From assembly GCF_002564005.1 (NCBI RefSeq), contig NZ_PDJG01000001.1:1240001-1304000 (forward strand): 64,000 nucleotides of DNA, written 5' to 3'. Below, in pieces: positions 35,301 to 44,224 of the stretch. Source of the DNA: Sanguibacter antarcticus (lineage in GTDB: Bacteria; Actinomycetota; Actinomycetes; Actinomycetales; Cellulomonadaceae). The position numbers and the translations under genes are program-made. The notes below the pieces were generated by a model, which searched no databases, had not been told where the DNA came from, and worked only from the letters and a program-made list of their open reading frames with translations. Each line of letters begins with the position of its first letter. Position 1 is the stretch's first letter.

Positions 35301-36925
35301 CCGCCGATCGCCGTGACGAGCTCCTCGCGGATCGCGTCGAGCGGCGGGTTCGTCACCTGGGCGAACATCTGCGTGAAGTAGTCGAAGAGGAGCCGCGGGC
35401 GCGCCGAGAGCACAGCGACGGGAGTGTCGGTCCCCATCGCGCCGAGCGGCTCGCCGCCGGTGTCGGCCATCGGCGTAAGAAGGATCTTCAGTTCTTCTTC
35501 GGTGTAGCCGAAGGCACGCTGGCGACGCTGCACCGACGCGGGGCTGTGCACCACGTGCTCACGGTCGGGAAGCTCCGTGAGGCGTACCGAGTTCTCCTCG
35601 ACCCACTGCTCGTAGGGGCGCTGGGCCGCGAGCTGCGCCTTGACCTCGTCGTCAGAGACGATCCGGCCACGGGCTGTGTCGACGAGGAACATCCGGCCAG
35701 GCTCGAGCCGACCCTTCTGGACGATCGTGGCCGGGTCGAGGTCGAGCACACCGGCTTCGCTCGCGAGCACGACGAGCCCGTCTTGCGTCACCCAGTACCG
35801 TCCCGGCCGCAGTCCGTTGCGGTCGAGCACGGCACCGATGAGGGTGCCGTCGGTGAAGTTCAGGCACGCAGGTCCGTCCCACGCTTCCATGAGGTTCGCG
35901 TGGTACTTGTAGAACGCACGACGCTCTGGCGTCATCTCGGCGTGGTTCTCCCACGCCTCAGGGACCATCATGAGGACGGCGTGCGGCAGCGACCGTCCGC
36001 CGAGGTGGAGCAGCTCGAGCACCTCGTCGAAGGTGGCGGAGTCGCTCGCACCGTCGCTGCACACCGGCATGAGGCCGGAGATGTCACCGAGGTTGTCGCT
36101 CTGCAGCTTGCCCTGACGGGCTGCCATCCAGTTACGGTTCCCGCGCACGGTGTTGATCTCGCCGTTGTGCGCGATGAGCCGGAACGGCTGCGCGAGCGGC
36201 CAGGACGGGAACGTGTTCGTCGAGAAGCGCGAGTGGACGAGAGCGAGCTCGCTCGCGTACCGCGGGTCGGACAGGTCGGGGAAGAACGGCTCGAGCTGAG
36301 CCGTCGTGAGCATGCCCTTGTACGTGATGGTGCGCGCCGACAACGACGCGAAGAAGAGGCCGAGCTCGTTCTCGGCACGCTTGCGCAACCGGAACGTACG
36401 CCGGTCGAGGTCGATCCCGGAGAGCTCGCGTGCAGGGTCCGCGACGACGAGCTGACGGAACGTCGGCATCGACGCACGCGCGCTCGGTCCGACGAGGTCG
36501 ACCGTGACGGGGACGTCGCGCCAGGCGAGCACGTCGAGCTTCTCCTCGGCGGCGATGGCTTCGACAGCACGCGCGACCTCGTCGGCCTCGGCCGGGTCTT
36601 GTGGCAGGAACGCCATCCCGATCGCGTAGGAGCCCGACGGCGGCAGGTCTGCAGACACGACGTCGCGGACGAACGCGTCAGGGATCTGCGTGAGGATGCC
36701 TGCACCGTCACCGCTGTTCTCCTCCGCGCCGACCGCACCGCGGTGGTCGAGGTTGAGCAGCGCGGTGAGCCCGGCGTCGACGATGTCGCGTCCGGGCGTC
36801 CCACGCAGGGTCGCGACGAAGGCGACCCCGCACGCGTCGTGCTCTGCGCGCGGGTCGTACAGCCCTTGGGCGACCGGCGCTCTCGCGATCGCTGAGCTGG
36901 TCGCGCTGTGCTGCGGCGGAGTCAT
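32351..36925 (-). CDS. gltB: Glutamate synthase (NADPH) large subunit
   Basis: This is a 1524-residue enzyme converting glutamine and 2-oxoglutarate to two glutamates. A propeptide of about 31 residues precedes catalytic Cys32 (HDACGVAF), which becomes N-terminal in the class II amidotransferase domain. The central and FMN synthase domains follow. The iron-sulfur cluster Cys are in [15 protein letters not shown], and the C-terminal beta-helix domain is Gly-rich. The ATG at 36925 is chosen over a GTG at 36940 since GAGG is nine bases upstream. gltD follows with an overlap. A small hairpin sits in the leader. Confidence 0.98.
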   Translation of the reverse strand: MTPPQHSATSSAIARAPVAQGLYDPRAEHDACGVAFVATLRGTPGRDIVDAGLTALLNLDHRGAVGAEENSGDGAGILTQIPDAFVRDVVSADLPPSGSYAIGMAFLPQDPAEADEVARAVEAIAAEEKLDVLAWRDVPVTVDLVGPSARASMPTFRQLVVADPARELSGIDLDRRTFRLRKRAENELGLFFASLSARTITYKGMLTTAQLEPFFPDLSDPRYASELALVHSRFSTNTFPSWPLAQPFRLIAHNGEINTVRGNRNWMAARQGKLQSDNLGDISGLMPVCSDGASDSATFDEVLELLHLGGRSLPHAVLMMVPEAWENHAEMTPERRAFYKYHANLMEAWDGPACLNFTDGTLIGAVLDRNGLRPGRYWVTQDGLVVLASEAGVLDLDPATIVQKGRLEPGRMFLVDTARGRIVSDDEVKAQLAAQRPYEQWVEENSVRLTELPDREHVVHSPASVQRRQRAFGYTEEELKILLTPMADTGGEPLGAMGTDTPVAVLSARPRLLFDYFTQMFAQVTNPPLDAIREELVTAIGGAIGPEPNLLSDTPLHARKLILDFPVINNDELAKIINVHKAPKLGGVFKAITIRGLYRVGGGGASLRARLDEIFDEVDEAVADGMSFVVLSDRDSYQELAPIPSLLLLSAVHHHLLRKHTRTQVSLIVEAGDVREVHHVALLIGYGAAAVNPYLAMETVEDLATSGSLAVEPDEAVANLIKALGKGVLKVMSKMGISTMSSYRGAQVFEAIGLSHELIGDYFTGTTSRLGGIGLDVIAAEVAARHAEAYPASGNFQAHQRLAVGGEYQWRRDGEEHLFDPETVFRLQHSTRTRQFDVFRQYTERVDNQSERLMTLRGLLEFSPDRQPVPLDEVEPVSEIVKRFNTGAMSYGSISAEAHETLAIAMNRLGGRSNTGEGGEDSDRLHDPERRSKVKQVASGRFGVTSEYLTNADDIQIKLAQGAKPGEGGQLPGPKVYPWVAKTRHSTPGVGLISPPPHHDIYSIEDLAQLIHDVKNANPVARVHVKLVSEFGVGTVATGVSKAHADVVLISGHDGGTGASPLTSLKHAGTPWEIGLAETQQTLVLNNLRDRIVVQVDGQMKTGRDVVVGALLGAEEFGFATAPMVVSGCIMMRVCHLDTCPVGVATQNPELRARFTGKPEFVVNFFEFIAEEVREHLAALGFRTLEEAVGHVEALSTRRAIDHWKAQGLDLGPVLAVPQPVEGSSLRNTTTQDHGLDKALDNQLIALASDALENGSPVQLSMPVRNVNRTVGTMLGHEVTKRYAGAGLPDDTIDVTLTGSAGQSLGAFLPRGITLRLFGDANDYVGKGLSGGRIVVRPDKAAVLTGSANVIAGNVIGYGATSGEIFLSGQVGERFGVRNSGATLVVEGVGDHGCEYMTGGTVLVLGGTGRNFGAGMSGGTAYVLDLRLEALNVAAATTGELLLTPLDDGDAEIVTALVRRHHAETDSPVAAQLLADLPAALARFTRILPAQYARVRAALATAEAQGTDLSSPGAWAEILEVARG

Positions 36926-36944
36926 CGGCACCGTCCTCACGGAA

Positions 36945-36965
36945 AGCCCGGCACAGAACCGGGCT
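36945..36965 (-). promoter_or_regulatory. Hairpin in the gltB leader
   Basis: AGCCCGG and CCGGGCT form a 7-bp stem with a 7-base loop, ending 20 bases before the gltB ATG at 36925. On the transcript it is followed by UUU, so it could be a weak attenuator or simply leader structure. The rest of the 36966-37106 interval shows no gene. Confidence 0.35.
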
Positions 36966-37106
36966 CGACTGAATATCGGGAGTTGTGCGGGACGCCATCG
37001 GCCCGGCGAGCAAGACGATACGCTCCGGCAGGAGCCGCGGTATCGCTACAGGTGGTCATGTCACGACGGGTGCGCGTGACGAGCTCACGAGAGTGGGCTG
37101 ACGAGG

Positions 37107-38003
37107 TCACTTCGGTTCGGGACCAGGACTGCTGACGTCCGTCACTGTGGACAGAGGTTTGAGCAGAACAGACTCATCACGCCCGGGGTGGCGGCGCCCG
37201 ATAACAATAGACGCTATCAAGGCGACGACTCCCACGACGATGGATGTCCAGACGTTGAGCCGAAGGCCCAAGACCATCTCTGCTGTGTCGATGCGCAGCA
37301 TCTCGATCCAGAGACGACCAGCCGTGTAGAACACCACGTACAGCCAGAATACGCGCCCGTGGCCCAGCCGGTAGCGCCTGTCCAGATAGATGAGGAGGAA
37401 GGCCGCTGCGGCGTTCCAGAGCAGCTCGTAGAGGAAGGTCGGATGGAAGAGCGTGCCCTGCTCGAATCCGGCAGGCAGGTGCGCCGCATCGATCTCCAGC
37501 CCCCATGGCAGCGTCGTCGGACCACCGAAGAGCTCCTGGTTGAACCAGTTCCCGAGCCGACCGATCGCCTGCGCCAGCAGGAGCCCAGGAGCCAACGCGT
37601 CGGCGAACGCGCCGAAGCGCACCCCCACGCGACGGCACCCGATGTAGGCACCGACAGCGCCCAGCGCAACAGCACCCCAGATCCCGAGCCCACCTTCCCA
37701 GATGGCGAACGCCTTGATCGGGTCGCCTCCCTCGCCAAAATAGGCCTCGGGCGACGAGACGACGTGGTAGAGCCGCCCACCGACGATCCCGAACGGGACC
37801 GCCCAGAACGCGATCTCGTAGACCTCGTCAGGATCGCCGCCACGGTCCTTCCAGCGCCGGGCCGTGAGCCACGCTGCCACGAAGATCCCCGCGAGGATCG
37901 CGAACGCGTAGGCCCGCAGCGGGAACGGGCCCAGGTGCCAGACGCCCTGGCTCGGACTAGGGATCGATGCGAGCACGCTCGCGGGAACGCCTCCAGCGAT
38001 CAT
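37107..38003 (-). CDS. lgt: Prolipoprotein diacylglyceryl transferase
   Basis: This is a 298-residue inner-membrane enzyme that adds diacylglycerol to the lipobox Cys of prolipoproteins, the first step of lipoprotein maturation. The Lgt signature GRLGNWFNQELFGGPT is intact, with seven hydrophobic helices. The essential Arg/Glu cluster near the end is in FYTAGRLWIEMLRIDTAE. The C-terminal tail is short. The ATG at 38003 overlaps the trpA stop (ATGA). In actinobacteria lgt usually follows trpA, as here. It would process the lipoproteins at 20391 and 50475 in this window. Confidence 0.97.
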   Translation of the reverse strand: MIAGGVPASVLASIPSPSQGVWHLGPFPLRAYAFAILAGIFVAAWLTARRWKDRGGDPDEVYEIAFWAVPFGIVGGRLYHVVSSPEAYFGEGGDPIKAFAIWEGGLGIWGAVALGAVGAYIGCRRVGVRFGAFADALAPGLLLAQAIGRLGNWFNQELFGGPTTLPWGLEIDAAHLPAGFEQGTLFHPTFLYELLWNAAAAFLLIYLDRRYRLGHGRVFWLYVVFYTAGRLWIEMLRIDTAEMVLGLRLNVWTSIVVGVVALIASIVIGRRHPGRDESVLLKPLSTVTDVSSPGPEPK

Positions 38004-38818
38004 CCTGGCTGTCCGGTCGAACGCGCGCGGCCCACACCAGCAGCAAGGCCTGCAGCAACCTCTTGCATGGCGGCGAGACGATCGGAGAAGGGCCCGTCGC
38101 CGAGCAGCGGACGGACGAACGCGGAGCCGACGATGACGCCGTCGGCATAGCGGCCCACCTCGGCGGCCTGCTCGGGCTGGGAGACCCCGAGGCCGACGCA
38201 GACACGCTCGGCCCCAGCGGCCCGGGTGTCGGCGACGAGCTGCTCGGCTCGCAGCCCGACCGTCGCACGCTCACCGGTGACACCCATCGTCGATGCCGCG
38301 TACACGAAACCACGAGAAGCGAGCGACGTCGACGCGAGCCGCGCCGGCGACGAGCTCGGCGCGACGAGGAAGACCTTGTCGAGGTCGAAGGCGTCGGCAG
38401 CAGCGATCCACTCTCCGGCCTCCTCGGGAACGAGGTCAGGAGTGATGAGTCCTGCACCACCGGCCGCAGCAAGATCGCGAGCGAAAGCGTCCACCCCGTA
38501 GCGCAGCACCGGGTTGAAGTACGTCATCGCGAGGATCGGGGCGCCGCGTCCGGCGACAGCCTCCACCAGGCGGAAGACGTCGCGGACCCGTGTCCCTCCA
38601 GAGAGCGCGACATCGACGGCTTCCTGGATGGTGGCGCCGTCCATGACCGGGTCGCTGTACGGGATGCCGATCTCGATGATGTCAGCACCGGCGTCGATGA
38701 GCCCGAGGACGGCCGCGACCGACTGGTCGAACGTCGGGAAACCGACCGGGAGGTACCCGATGAGCGCTCCGCGTCCGTCGACCTTGAGCCGGTCGATGGT
38801 CTGAGCAGTCGCGCTCAC
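38000..38818 (-). CDS. trpA: Tryptophan synthase alpha chain
   Basis: This is a 272-residue TIM-barrel subunit releasing indole from indole-3-glycerol phosphate and passing it to TrpB. It has [13 protein letters not shown] near the start and catalytic Glu in [16 protein letters not shown]. The Asp residue of the active site lies in the same loop, and [14 protein letters not shown] phosphate binding follows. The GTG at 38818 is chosen because its GTGA overlaps the trpB stop and AAGGGGGA lies upstream. It ends in an ATGA overlap with lgt. The frame is open further upstream but only inside trpB. Confidence 0.96.
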   Translation of the reverse strand: MSATAQTIDRLKVDGRGALIGYLPVGFPTFDQSVAAVLGLIDAGADIIEIGIPYSDPVMDGATIQEAVDVALSGGTRVRDVFRLVEAVAGRGAPILAMTYFNPVLRYGVDAFARDLAAAGGAGLITPDLVPEEAGEWIAAADAFDLDKVFLVAPSSSPARLASTSLASRGFVYAASTMGVTGERATVGLRAEQLVADTRAAGAERVCVGLGVSQPEQAAEVGRYADGVIVGSAFVRPLLGDGPFSDRLAAMQEVAAGLAAGVGRARSTGQPG

Positions 38819-40059
38819 AGGTCTCCCCCTTCGGTCAGCTGAGCATCGGCGTCGACGAGCTCGAACCACTTCGCTGCGGTCGCGACGTCTTTGTCCCCGC
38901 GTCCAGAGAGGTTGACGAGGATGAGCTCGTCTGTTCGCCCGGCGTCACGTGCCTCGATCCCGAGCTTCATCGCGCCGGCGAGCGCGTGCGCCGACTCGAT
39001 GGCGGGGATGATGCCTTCCGTCCGGCACAGCAGCCGCAACGCTTCCATCGCCTCGGCGTCCGTGATGGGAAAGTACTGCGCCCGGTGGATGCTCGCCAGG
39101 TACGAGTGCTCAGGTCCGACGCCCGGGTAGTCGAGCCCTGCCGAGATGGAGTGGCTCTCTTGCGTCTGCCCGTCCTCGTCCTGCAGGAGGAACGAACGCG
39201 CTCCGTGAAGCACGCCGGGCGCTCCCCCGGTGATGCTCGATGCGTGCCGTCCGGTCGAGACCCCGTCGCCACCTGCCTCGAGACCGACGAGCCGGACATC
39301 GGCGTCGTCGAGGAACGCGTCGAAGATCCCGATGGCGTTCGATCCGCCGCCGACGCACGCGGCGACGACGTCGGGCAGGCGACCGGTGAGGTCGAGGACC
39401 TGCTGGCGGGCCTCGACGCCGATGATGCGTTGGAAGTCGCGCACCATCGTCGGGAACGGGTGCGGGCCAGCGGCGGTACCGAACATGTAGTTCGTCGTCT
39501 CGACGTTCGTGACCCAGTCGCGCAGCGCCTCGTTGATCGCGTCCTTGAGCGTCCGCGACCCGGTGGTCACGGGGACGACCTCGGCGCCGAGGAGGCGCAT
39601 GCGGGCGACGTTGAGCGACTGCCGCTCCGTGTCTTCCTCCCCCATGTACACGACGCAGTCGAGGTCGAAGAGCGCAGCGGCCGTCGCTGTCGCGACGCCG
39701 TGCTGGCCGGCGCCCGTCTCGGCGATCACGCGCTTCTTGCCCAGGCGCTTGGTGAGCATCGCTTGTCCGAGGACGTTGTTGATCTTGTGCGACCCCGTGT
39801 GGTTGAGGTCTTCGCGCTTGAGGAGGATCCGGGCTCCGCCAGCGTGCTCAGCAAAGCGCGGGACCTCGGTGATGATGCTGGGGCGACCGGTGTACGAGCG
39901 GTGCAGCTCGAGGAGCTGAGCAGCGAACGCCGGGTCGGCGACGGCTGCGCGGTACTCCGCGTCGAGCTCGTCGAGCGCGGCGATGAGTGCCTCGGGGACG
40001 TACCGGCCGCCGAACTCTCCGAAGTACGGGCCTTGCAGGTTCTGCAGCGATTCAGACAA
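38815..40059 (-). CDS. trpB: Tryptophan synthase beta chain, TTG start
   Basis: This is a 414-residue PLP enzyme joining indole and serine. The PLP lysine is in [11 protein letters not shown], the phosphate-binding loop in [10 protein letters not shown], and [16 protein letters not shown] is the usual N-terminus. The start is TTG at 40059, because AAGGAG lies nine bases upstream and the protein then begins LSESLQN (Met-initiated), as in relatives. The frame continues upstream, but without homology. The 118 bases to trpC hold no gene I can see. It is coupled to trpA by GTGA. Confidence 0.95.
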   Translation of the reverse strand: MSESLQNLQGPYFGEFGGRYVPEALIAALDELDAEYRAAVADPAFAAQLLELHRSYTGRPSIITEVPRFAEHAGGARILLKREDLNHTGSHKINNVLGQAMLTKRLGKKRVIAETGAGQHGVATATAAALFDLDCVVYMGEEDTERQSLNVARMRLLGAEVVPVTTGSRTLKDAINEALRDWVTNVETTNYMFGTAAGPHPFPTMVRDFQRIIGVEARQQVLDLTGRLPDVVAACVGGGSNAIGIFDAFLDDADVRLVGLEAGGDGVSTGRHASSITGGAPGVLHGARSFLLQDEDGQTQESHSISAGLDYPGVGPEHSYLASIHRAQYFPITDAEAMEALRLLCRTEGIIPAIESAHALAGAMKLGIEARDAGRTDELILVNLSGRGDKDVATAAKWFELVDADAQLTEGGDL

Positions 40060-40068
40060 CGGTCTGGT

Positions 40069-40074
40069 CTCCTT
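40069..40074 (-). promoter_or_regulatory. Ribosome binding site that fixes the trpB TTG start
   Basis: AAGGAG on the minus strand, nine bases before the TTG at 40059, is the strongest Shine-Dalgarno match near the 5' end of trpB. It decides the start against longer readings that lack such a site. Confidence 0.75.
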
Positions 40075-40177
40075 GAGTCCATAGAACGGCCGCACGTCGA
40101 TCACCGCGACGCACGGAACACCGGGCGTCCGACGCACCGGAGGGGAAGAACGTAGGTGGGAACAGATCGATCGTCGA

Positions 40178-40990
40178 TCAGTGGCGGACCGCGCGCAGCG
40201 ACGGGTGCGAGCCCGCCGCGACGAGATCCGCGACGGCGGAGCGCGGCGACTCCCCGGTCACCAGCGCCTCTCCGACAAGCACCGCGTGGGCGCCGGACCG
40301 TGCGTAGTCCATGACGTCGAGAGGGCCCCGGACCCCGGACTCGGCAATCTTCACCGTCCCTGTCGGGATGGCGGGCGCAAGAGCCGCGAAGGTCGAGCGG
40401 TCGACCTCGAGCGTCTTGAGGTTCCGAGCGTTGACACCCATGAGCCGTGCACCGGCGTCCACCGCGCGTGCCACCTCGTCGAGAGTGTGCACCTCGACGA
40501 GCGCGGTCATGCCCAACGAGTGGACACGGTCGACCAGCGACTCGAGGACCGTCTGCTCCAGCGCCGCCACGATGAGGAGCACGAGGTCCGCGCCGTAGGC
40601 CCGCGCCTCCCACACCTGGTACGGCGAGACGACGAAGTCCTTGCGCAGGATCGGGATGTCCACAGCGGCTCGCACAGCCGTGAGGTCGGCCAGGCTCCCG
40701 CCGAAGCGTCGCTGCTCCGTGAGGACCGAGATGACCGACGCCCCGCCCTTCTCGTACTCGCGAGCGAGCGCGGCCGGGTCAGCGATCGGGGCGAGCGCAC
40801 CCTTGCTCGGGCTGGATCGCTTCACCTCCGCGATGACAGCGACCGCGTCCTCGCCGCTGAGACGGCTCACGCACTCGAGCGCGTTCGCCTGACGAAGAGC
40901 CTTCTCCTTGAGCGCTGCGAGCGGCGTCGCCGCCTCGCGCACCGCGAGATCCTCTCGAACACCGCCGATGATGTCATCGAGTACCGTCAT
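40178..40990 (-). CDS. trpC: Indole-3-glycerol phosphate synthase
   Basis: This is a 270-residue TIM barrel that closes the indole ring in tryptophan synthesis. The catalytic residues lie in [21 protein letters not shown] and [14 protein letters not shown] ([15 protein letters not shown]) segments. [12 protein letters not shown] and [12 protein letters not shown] bind the phosphate. The start is ATG 40990, with AGAGG about six bases upstream; an upstream in-frame ATG at 41080 would run through a strong hairpin and is not used. It is not fused to TrpF, which is not in this window. trpB follows 118 bases downstream. Confidence 0.96.
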   Translation of the reverse strand: MTVLDDIIGGVREDLAVREAATPLAALKEKALRQANALECVSRLSGEDAVAVIAEVKRSSPSKGALAPIADPAALAREYEKGGASVISVLTEQRRFGGSLADLTAVRAAVDIPILRKDFVVSPYQVWEARAYGADLVLLIVAALEQTVLESLVDRVHSLGMTALVEVHTLDEVARAVDAGARLMGVNARNLKTLEVDRSTFAALAPAIPTGTVKIAESGVRGPLDVMDYARSGAHAVLVGEALVTGESPRSAVADLVAAGSHPSLRAVRH

Positions 40991-41036
40991 GACGCCTCTT
41001 TCCCCGAACGCTGTGGTGCTCCGAACCCGAGCCTGC

Positions 41037-41075
41037 CCCCGAGGCCGGACACCAGGTGTCCGGCCTTCCTCGGGG
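41037..41075 (-). promoter_or_regulatory. Strong hairpin in the trpC leader
   Basis: An 11-bp perfect stem (41043-41053 with 41055-41065) extends by six more pairs (CCCCGA with TCGGGG) across a 4-base bulge. It lies between the HGxxPAAW gene and trpC, 47 bases before the trpC ATG. It could terminate or attenuate transcription. There is no T-run and I see no leader peptide rich in Trp codons. Confidence 0.5.
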
Positions 41076-41165
41076 AACATCTACGAGCCATCGTAGGGCC
41101 GCGCTCCGCGTGGTCGGTCCAGCCGTGCTGCCGTGAGACGGGACGGGTGGGCCGGCGAGCGGTGC

Positions 41166-41435
41166 TCAGTGGGTGTTCGTGTCCGCGGTGCCGAGCGGAG
41201 CCTGTCCATAGCCGGCGACGGCCAAGGCCTTCCCGCCGACGAGCCCCACGAGCACGACGGCCGCGCCGACCCAGATCATCCACATCATGGCGATGCACAT
41301 CGCGACGCCGGCGATGGTCGAGCCGAGGACCACGACGATCGTCGTGAACCACGCGGCCCGGGTGTGCCCGTGGTTCGCGGGTGGTGAGGACGGAGGCAGA
41401 TAGGAGATCTCTGTCTGCGCGGAGCTGTCAGCCAT
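41166..41435 (-). CDS. HGxxPAAW family small membrane protein
   Basis: This is an 89-residue protein of a family found next to trp genes in actinobacteria. The motif NHGHTRAAW (residues 21-29) is present, although the Pro of HGxxPAAW is Arg here. Two hydrophobic helices follow (about 31-50 and 52-75), so it is a small integral membrane protein. AAAGG precedes the ATG at 41435. Function is unknown. Its position between the Trp-associated membrane protein and trpC suggests co-transcription with the tryptophan genes. Confidence 0.8.
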   Translation of the reverse strand: MADSSAQTEISYLPPSSPPANHGHTRAAWFTTIVVVLGSTIAGVAMCIAMMWMIWVGAAVVLVGLVGGKALAVAGYGQAPLGTADTNTH

Positions 41436-41494
41436 GGGTGCTGCCTTTCATCAAATGTAGTCCCAGACTACCGAATGCCTCGGAGGTTCCCGAC

Positions 41495-42112
41495 TCAGGT
41501 GGGGTCGGTGCCACGGGTCAGTGCGTCCCATGCTTCTTGTTCGTCGTCGGGCGGACCGGCCTGTTTCTGTGGCGAGTCGAACCGCCGAGCCTGCCGGCTC
41601 CAGTCCACGGGCGCCACGACCTCCCGCACGACTGCTGCCAGGAGAGCGAGCGCGAGCACCATGGTGAGGTACGGAAAGATCGTGACGTCGACGGTGTCGG
41701 GTGGGGCGACGATCCCGGTCGCCTCGGCGACCGCCGTGCGCGCTGCGTCGGCAGGCGAGCGGATCACCGCGAGGGCAGACCCACCCGCGACAAGACCCGC
41801 CAGCCAGACGACCGCGAGCGCGAACCATCGGCCGACCCTGCCGACGAGGCCGAGCGCGAGGGCCGCTGCGATCACGACGAGCGCTGCTGCGCTGACACCG
41901 GGGGCGGCGCTGGTGCCGGTGACGGTCACGTCGACGCGCTCGGCGAGCGCTGTCGCGCCGGAGGAGCGCAACCAGACCGGGGCGGCGCTCGCGAGGCTCG
42001 CTGCACCGAGGACGAGCAGGAGGAGGACCACGCGACGCCGTCCTGGCCGGGCGGGCTGGGCAGGCTGGGCAGGCTCGGCAGGTTCGACGGCGGGCACCTC
42101 GGGTGCGGTCAT
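41495..42112 (-). CDS. Trp biosynthesis-associated membrane protein
   Basis: This is a 205-residue protein of the actinobacterial family linked to trp operons (TIGR02234/Trp_oprn_chp type). A Pro/Ala-rich N-terminus with PAQ/PAE repeats (encoded by a 9-bp direct repeat near 42055-42090) precedes four helices (about 27-45, 75-95, 96-115 and 148-165). A cytoplasmic tail ends WDALTRGTDPT. The ATG overlaps the trpE stop (ATGA). Its molecular role is unknown; location argues for a link to tryptophan synthesis or transport. Confidence 0.85.
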   Translation of the reverse strand: MTAPEVPAVEPAEPAQPAQPARPGRRRVVLLLLVLGAASLASAAPVWLRSSGATALAERVDVTVTGTSAAPGVSAAALVVIAAALALGLVGRVGRWFALAVVWLAGLVAGGSALAVIRSPADAARTAVAEATGIVAPPDTVDVTIFPYLTMVLALALLAAVVREVVAPVDWSRQARRFDSPQKQAGPPDDEQEAWDALTRGTDPT

Positions 42113-43701
42113 GCTCGCGCCGCCAGCCTGCTCGCGACCTGGACGGCGCGGACCGCTGCTGCGGCCTTGTTCCTGGACTCCGCGTACTCGAGCGCCGGGA
42201 CGGAGTCGGCGACGATCCCCCCGCCGGCCTGCACGCTCGCGCGTCCTGCCCGGATGAGTGCTGTGCGGATGGCGATCGCCATGTCCATGGTGCCGTCGAA
42301 CGCGAAGTAGCCGACCGTCCCGCCGTAGATCCCTCGCGACGCGGGCTCGAGCTCGTCGATGAGGGCGATGGCTCGGGGCTTCGGGGCGCCTGACAGCGTT
42401 CCTGCGGGGAACGCTGCGCGGAAGACCTCGAGAGCAGTGGCTCTCTCGCGCAGCGCTCCGACGACGGTCGAGGAGATGTGCATGATGTGGCTGAACCGTT
42501 TGATCGCCATGAACTCCACCACCTCGACGGTGGCGGGCTCGCAGACCTTGACGAGGTCGTTGCGGGAGAGGTCGACGAGCATGATGTGCTCGGAGAGCTC
42601 TTTGGCGTCCGCGAGGAGCTCGATGCCGAGCTCGACGTCTTCGGCGGGCGTGGCACCGCGTGGGCGCGATCCCGCGATGGGGAACGTCACGACACGTCGG
42701 TCGGTCACCTTGACGAGGGTCTCAGGGCTGGACCCGACGACGGCGAAGTCCGCACCCGCGGCGTCGACGAGCTGGAAGTAGTACATGTAGGGGCTCGGGT
42801 TGATGGTCCGCAAGACCCGGTAGACGTCGAGCGGGGACGCCGTGCACTCGAGGTCGAGCCGTTGCGAGAGGACGACCTGGAAGACCTCGCCGTCGACGAT
42901 GGCCTTCTTGCCCTGACGGACGGCTTCCTCGAACTCCTCGCGCGTGGAGCGGAACTCGAGCTCGGGCTCGGGGGTGTCGACCAGGACGCGTGGCACGTCG
43001 ATCCCACCTGTCCCTGCTCCGGCGACGAGGCGAGCCTCCATGTCGTCGAGACGCCGCACGGCGTCGGCGTGCGCCTCGTCCATGCGGTCGACGGTGTCGT
43101 CGAAGTTGATCGCGTTGGCGACGAGCCACACGCTGCCGTCCACGTGGTCGACGACGGCGAGGTCGCTCGCGAGGCACAGCGTCATCTCCGGGACGCCGAG
43201 CTCGTCGGGCGTCGTGGCGGGCAGGGTGGGCTCCCAGCGTCGCACGACGTCCCAGCCGAGCGCTCCGACGAGCCCTCCGGTGAGCGGCGGGAGCCCGTCG
43301 ATCGCTTCGGTGTGCAGGACCCGCAGCGTCGCCTCGAGGACCTCGAGGGGGTCGCCCGTGGTCGGGACGCCTGCCGGGACGTCTCCGTGCCAGACCGCCA
43401 GGTCACCGTCGACGGTGAGGGTCGCCCGCGAGGCGACACCGATGAATGAGTAGCGGGACCATCCACCGTCGATCTCGGCGGACTCCATGATGAACGTCCC
43501 TGGTCTGCTGGCCGCGAGCGTGCGGTAGAGGCCGACAGGAGTGACGTCGTCGGCGAGGAGACGGCGGACGACAGGGACGACGCGGCGCTCGCCGGCCAGC
43601 GTCCGGAAGTCCTCGAGGACGGGCCATGTCTCGCCCCAGACCAGCGTGTGCGGGGTCGGGCTGCCTGCACGGGGCAGGTGCTGCGCGGGAGCTGCGGTCA
43701 C
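42109..43701 (-). CDS. trpE: Anthranilate synthase component I
   Basis: This is a 530-residue chorismate-using enzyme that starts tryptophan synthesis with the TrpG amidotransferase, which is not encoded here. The N-terminal regulatory part has [19 protein letters not shown], including a Trp-feedback ESAE-like site. The chorismate-binding domain has [25 protein letters not shown] and [12 protein letters not shown]. The GTG at 43701 is chosen because GGAGG lies eight bases upstream and its GTGA overlaps the hisI stop. It is followed by the Trp-associated membrane protein. No leader peptide typical of attenuation is seen. Confidence 0.96.
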   Translation of the reverse strand: MTAAPAQHLPRAGSPTPHTLVWGETWPVLEDFRTLAGERRVVPVVRRLLADDVTPVGLYRTLAASRPGTFIMESAEIDGGWSRYSFIGVASRATLTVDGDLAVWHGDVPAGVPTTGDPLEVLEATLRVLHTEAIDGLPPLTGGLVGALGWDVVRRWEPTLPATTPDELGVPEMTLCLASDLAVVDHVDGSVWLVANAINFDDTVDRMDEAHADAVRRLDDMEARLVAGAGTGGIDVPRVLVDTPEPELEFRSTREEFEEAVRQGKKAIVDGEVFQVVLSQRLDLECTASPLDVYRVLRTINPSPYMYYFQLVDAAGADFAVVGSSPETLVKVTDRRVVTFPIAGSRPRGATPAEDVELGIELLADAKELSEHIMLVDLSRNDLVKVCEPATVEVVEFMAIKRFSHIMHISSTVVGALRERATALEVFRAAFPAGTLSGAPKPRAIALIDELEPASRGIYGGTVGYFAFDGTMDMAIAIRTALIRAGRASVQAGGGIVADSVPALEYAESRNKAAAAVRAVQVASRLAARA

Positions 43702-44156
43702 GACTCGTCCTCCGTGTGCTCGTGCGCCTCGGTGGGCGCGCTGTCGATCGTGTCCGTGCCGTCGACGGCGTCGAGGTCGCCTCCTGTGAGGAAGCACGTC
43801 CGCTCTCCGGTGTGGCACGCCGCACCGACCTGGTCGACCTCGACGAGCAGCGCGTCGCCGTCGCAGTCGAGAGACACGCGCTTGACCCGCTGGATGTGCC
43901 CTGAGGTGTCGCCCTTGCGCCAGTACTCCTGCCGAGAGCGAGAGAAGAACGTCACGCGTCCGGAGGAGAGCGTGCGAGCGAGCGCCTCGTCGTCCATCCA
44001 GCCGAGCATGAGGACCTCTCGCGTGTCGTGCTGCTGCACGATCGCGGCGACGAGGCCGGCGGGGTCACGGGTGAGGCGCTCGGCGACGGCGTGGGCGAGA
44101 GTGCTCGCCGGCACGGGTCGGGGTTCTGCTGTCCTGGGTGCGGGGGTCGTAGACAC
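43698..44156 (-). CDS. hisI: Phosphoribosyl-AMP cyclohydrolase
   Basis: This is a 152-residue zinc enzyme opening the adenine ring of PR-AMP, the third histidine step. Metal and catalytic residues lie in [14 protein letters not shown] and the [12 protein letters not shown] segment with its Cys residues. [14 protein letters not shown] is the usual N-terminal part. It is the monofunctional form without the HisE domain. The last 25 residues are an acidic tail. The GTG start at 44156 has no strong ribosome binding site. It is coupled to trpE by GTGA, so a histidine and a tryptophan gene share a transcript. Confidence 0.95.
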   Translation of the reverse strand: MSTTPAPRTAEPRPVPASTLAHAVAERLTRDPAGLVAAIVQQHDTREVLMLGWMDDEALARTLSSGRVTFFSRSRQEYWRKGDTSGHIQRVKRVSLDCDGDALLVEVDQVGAACHTGERTCFLTGGDLDAVDGTDTIDSAPTEAHEHTEDES

Positions 44157-44224
44157 CTGTGGATCTTCCCACGTCGGTGGCGGGCGGCCCTAGTCGATTC
44201 GCAGCACGGACAGCCGGGCGGCCG

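Noticed and set aside
33305..36895. A 1196-codon open frame on the plus strand
   Set aside because: It is the antisense shadow of gltB: Arg/Asp/Val-rich, no domain signal, and its opposite strand is unambiguous glutamate synthase.
40991..41080. An N-terminally extended TrpC starting at ATG 41080
   Set aside because: The extra 30 residues show no homology and run through a strong hairpin, whereas ATG 40990 has a ribosome binding site and the family start.
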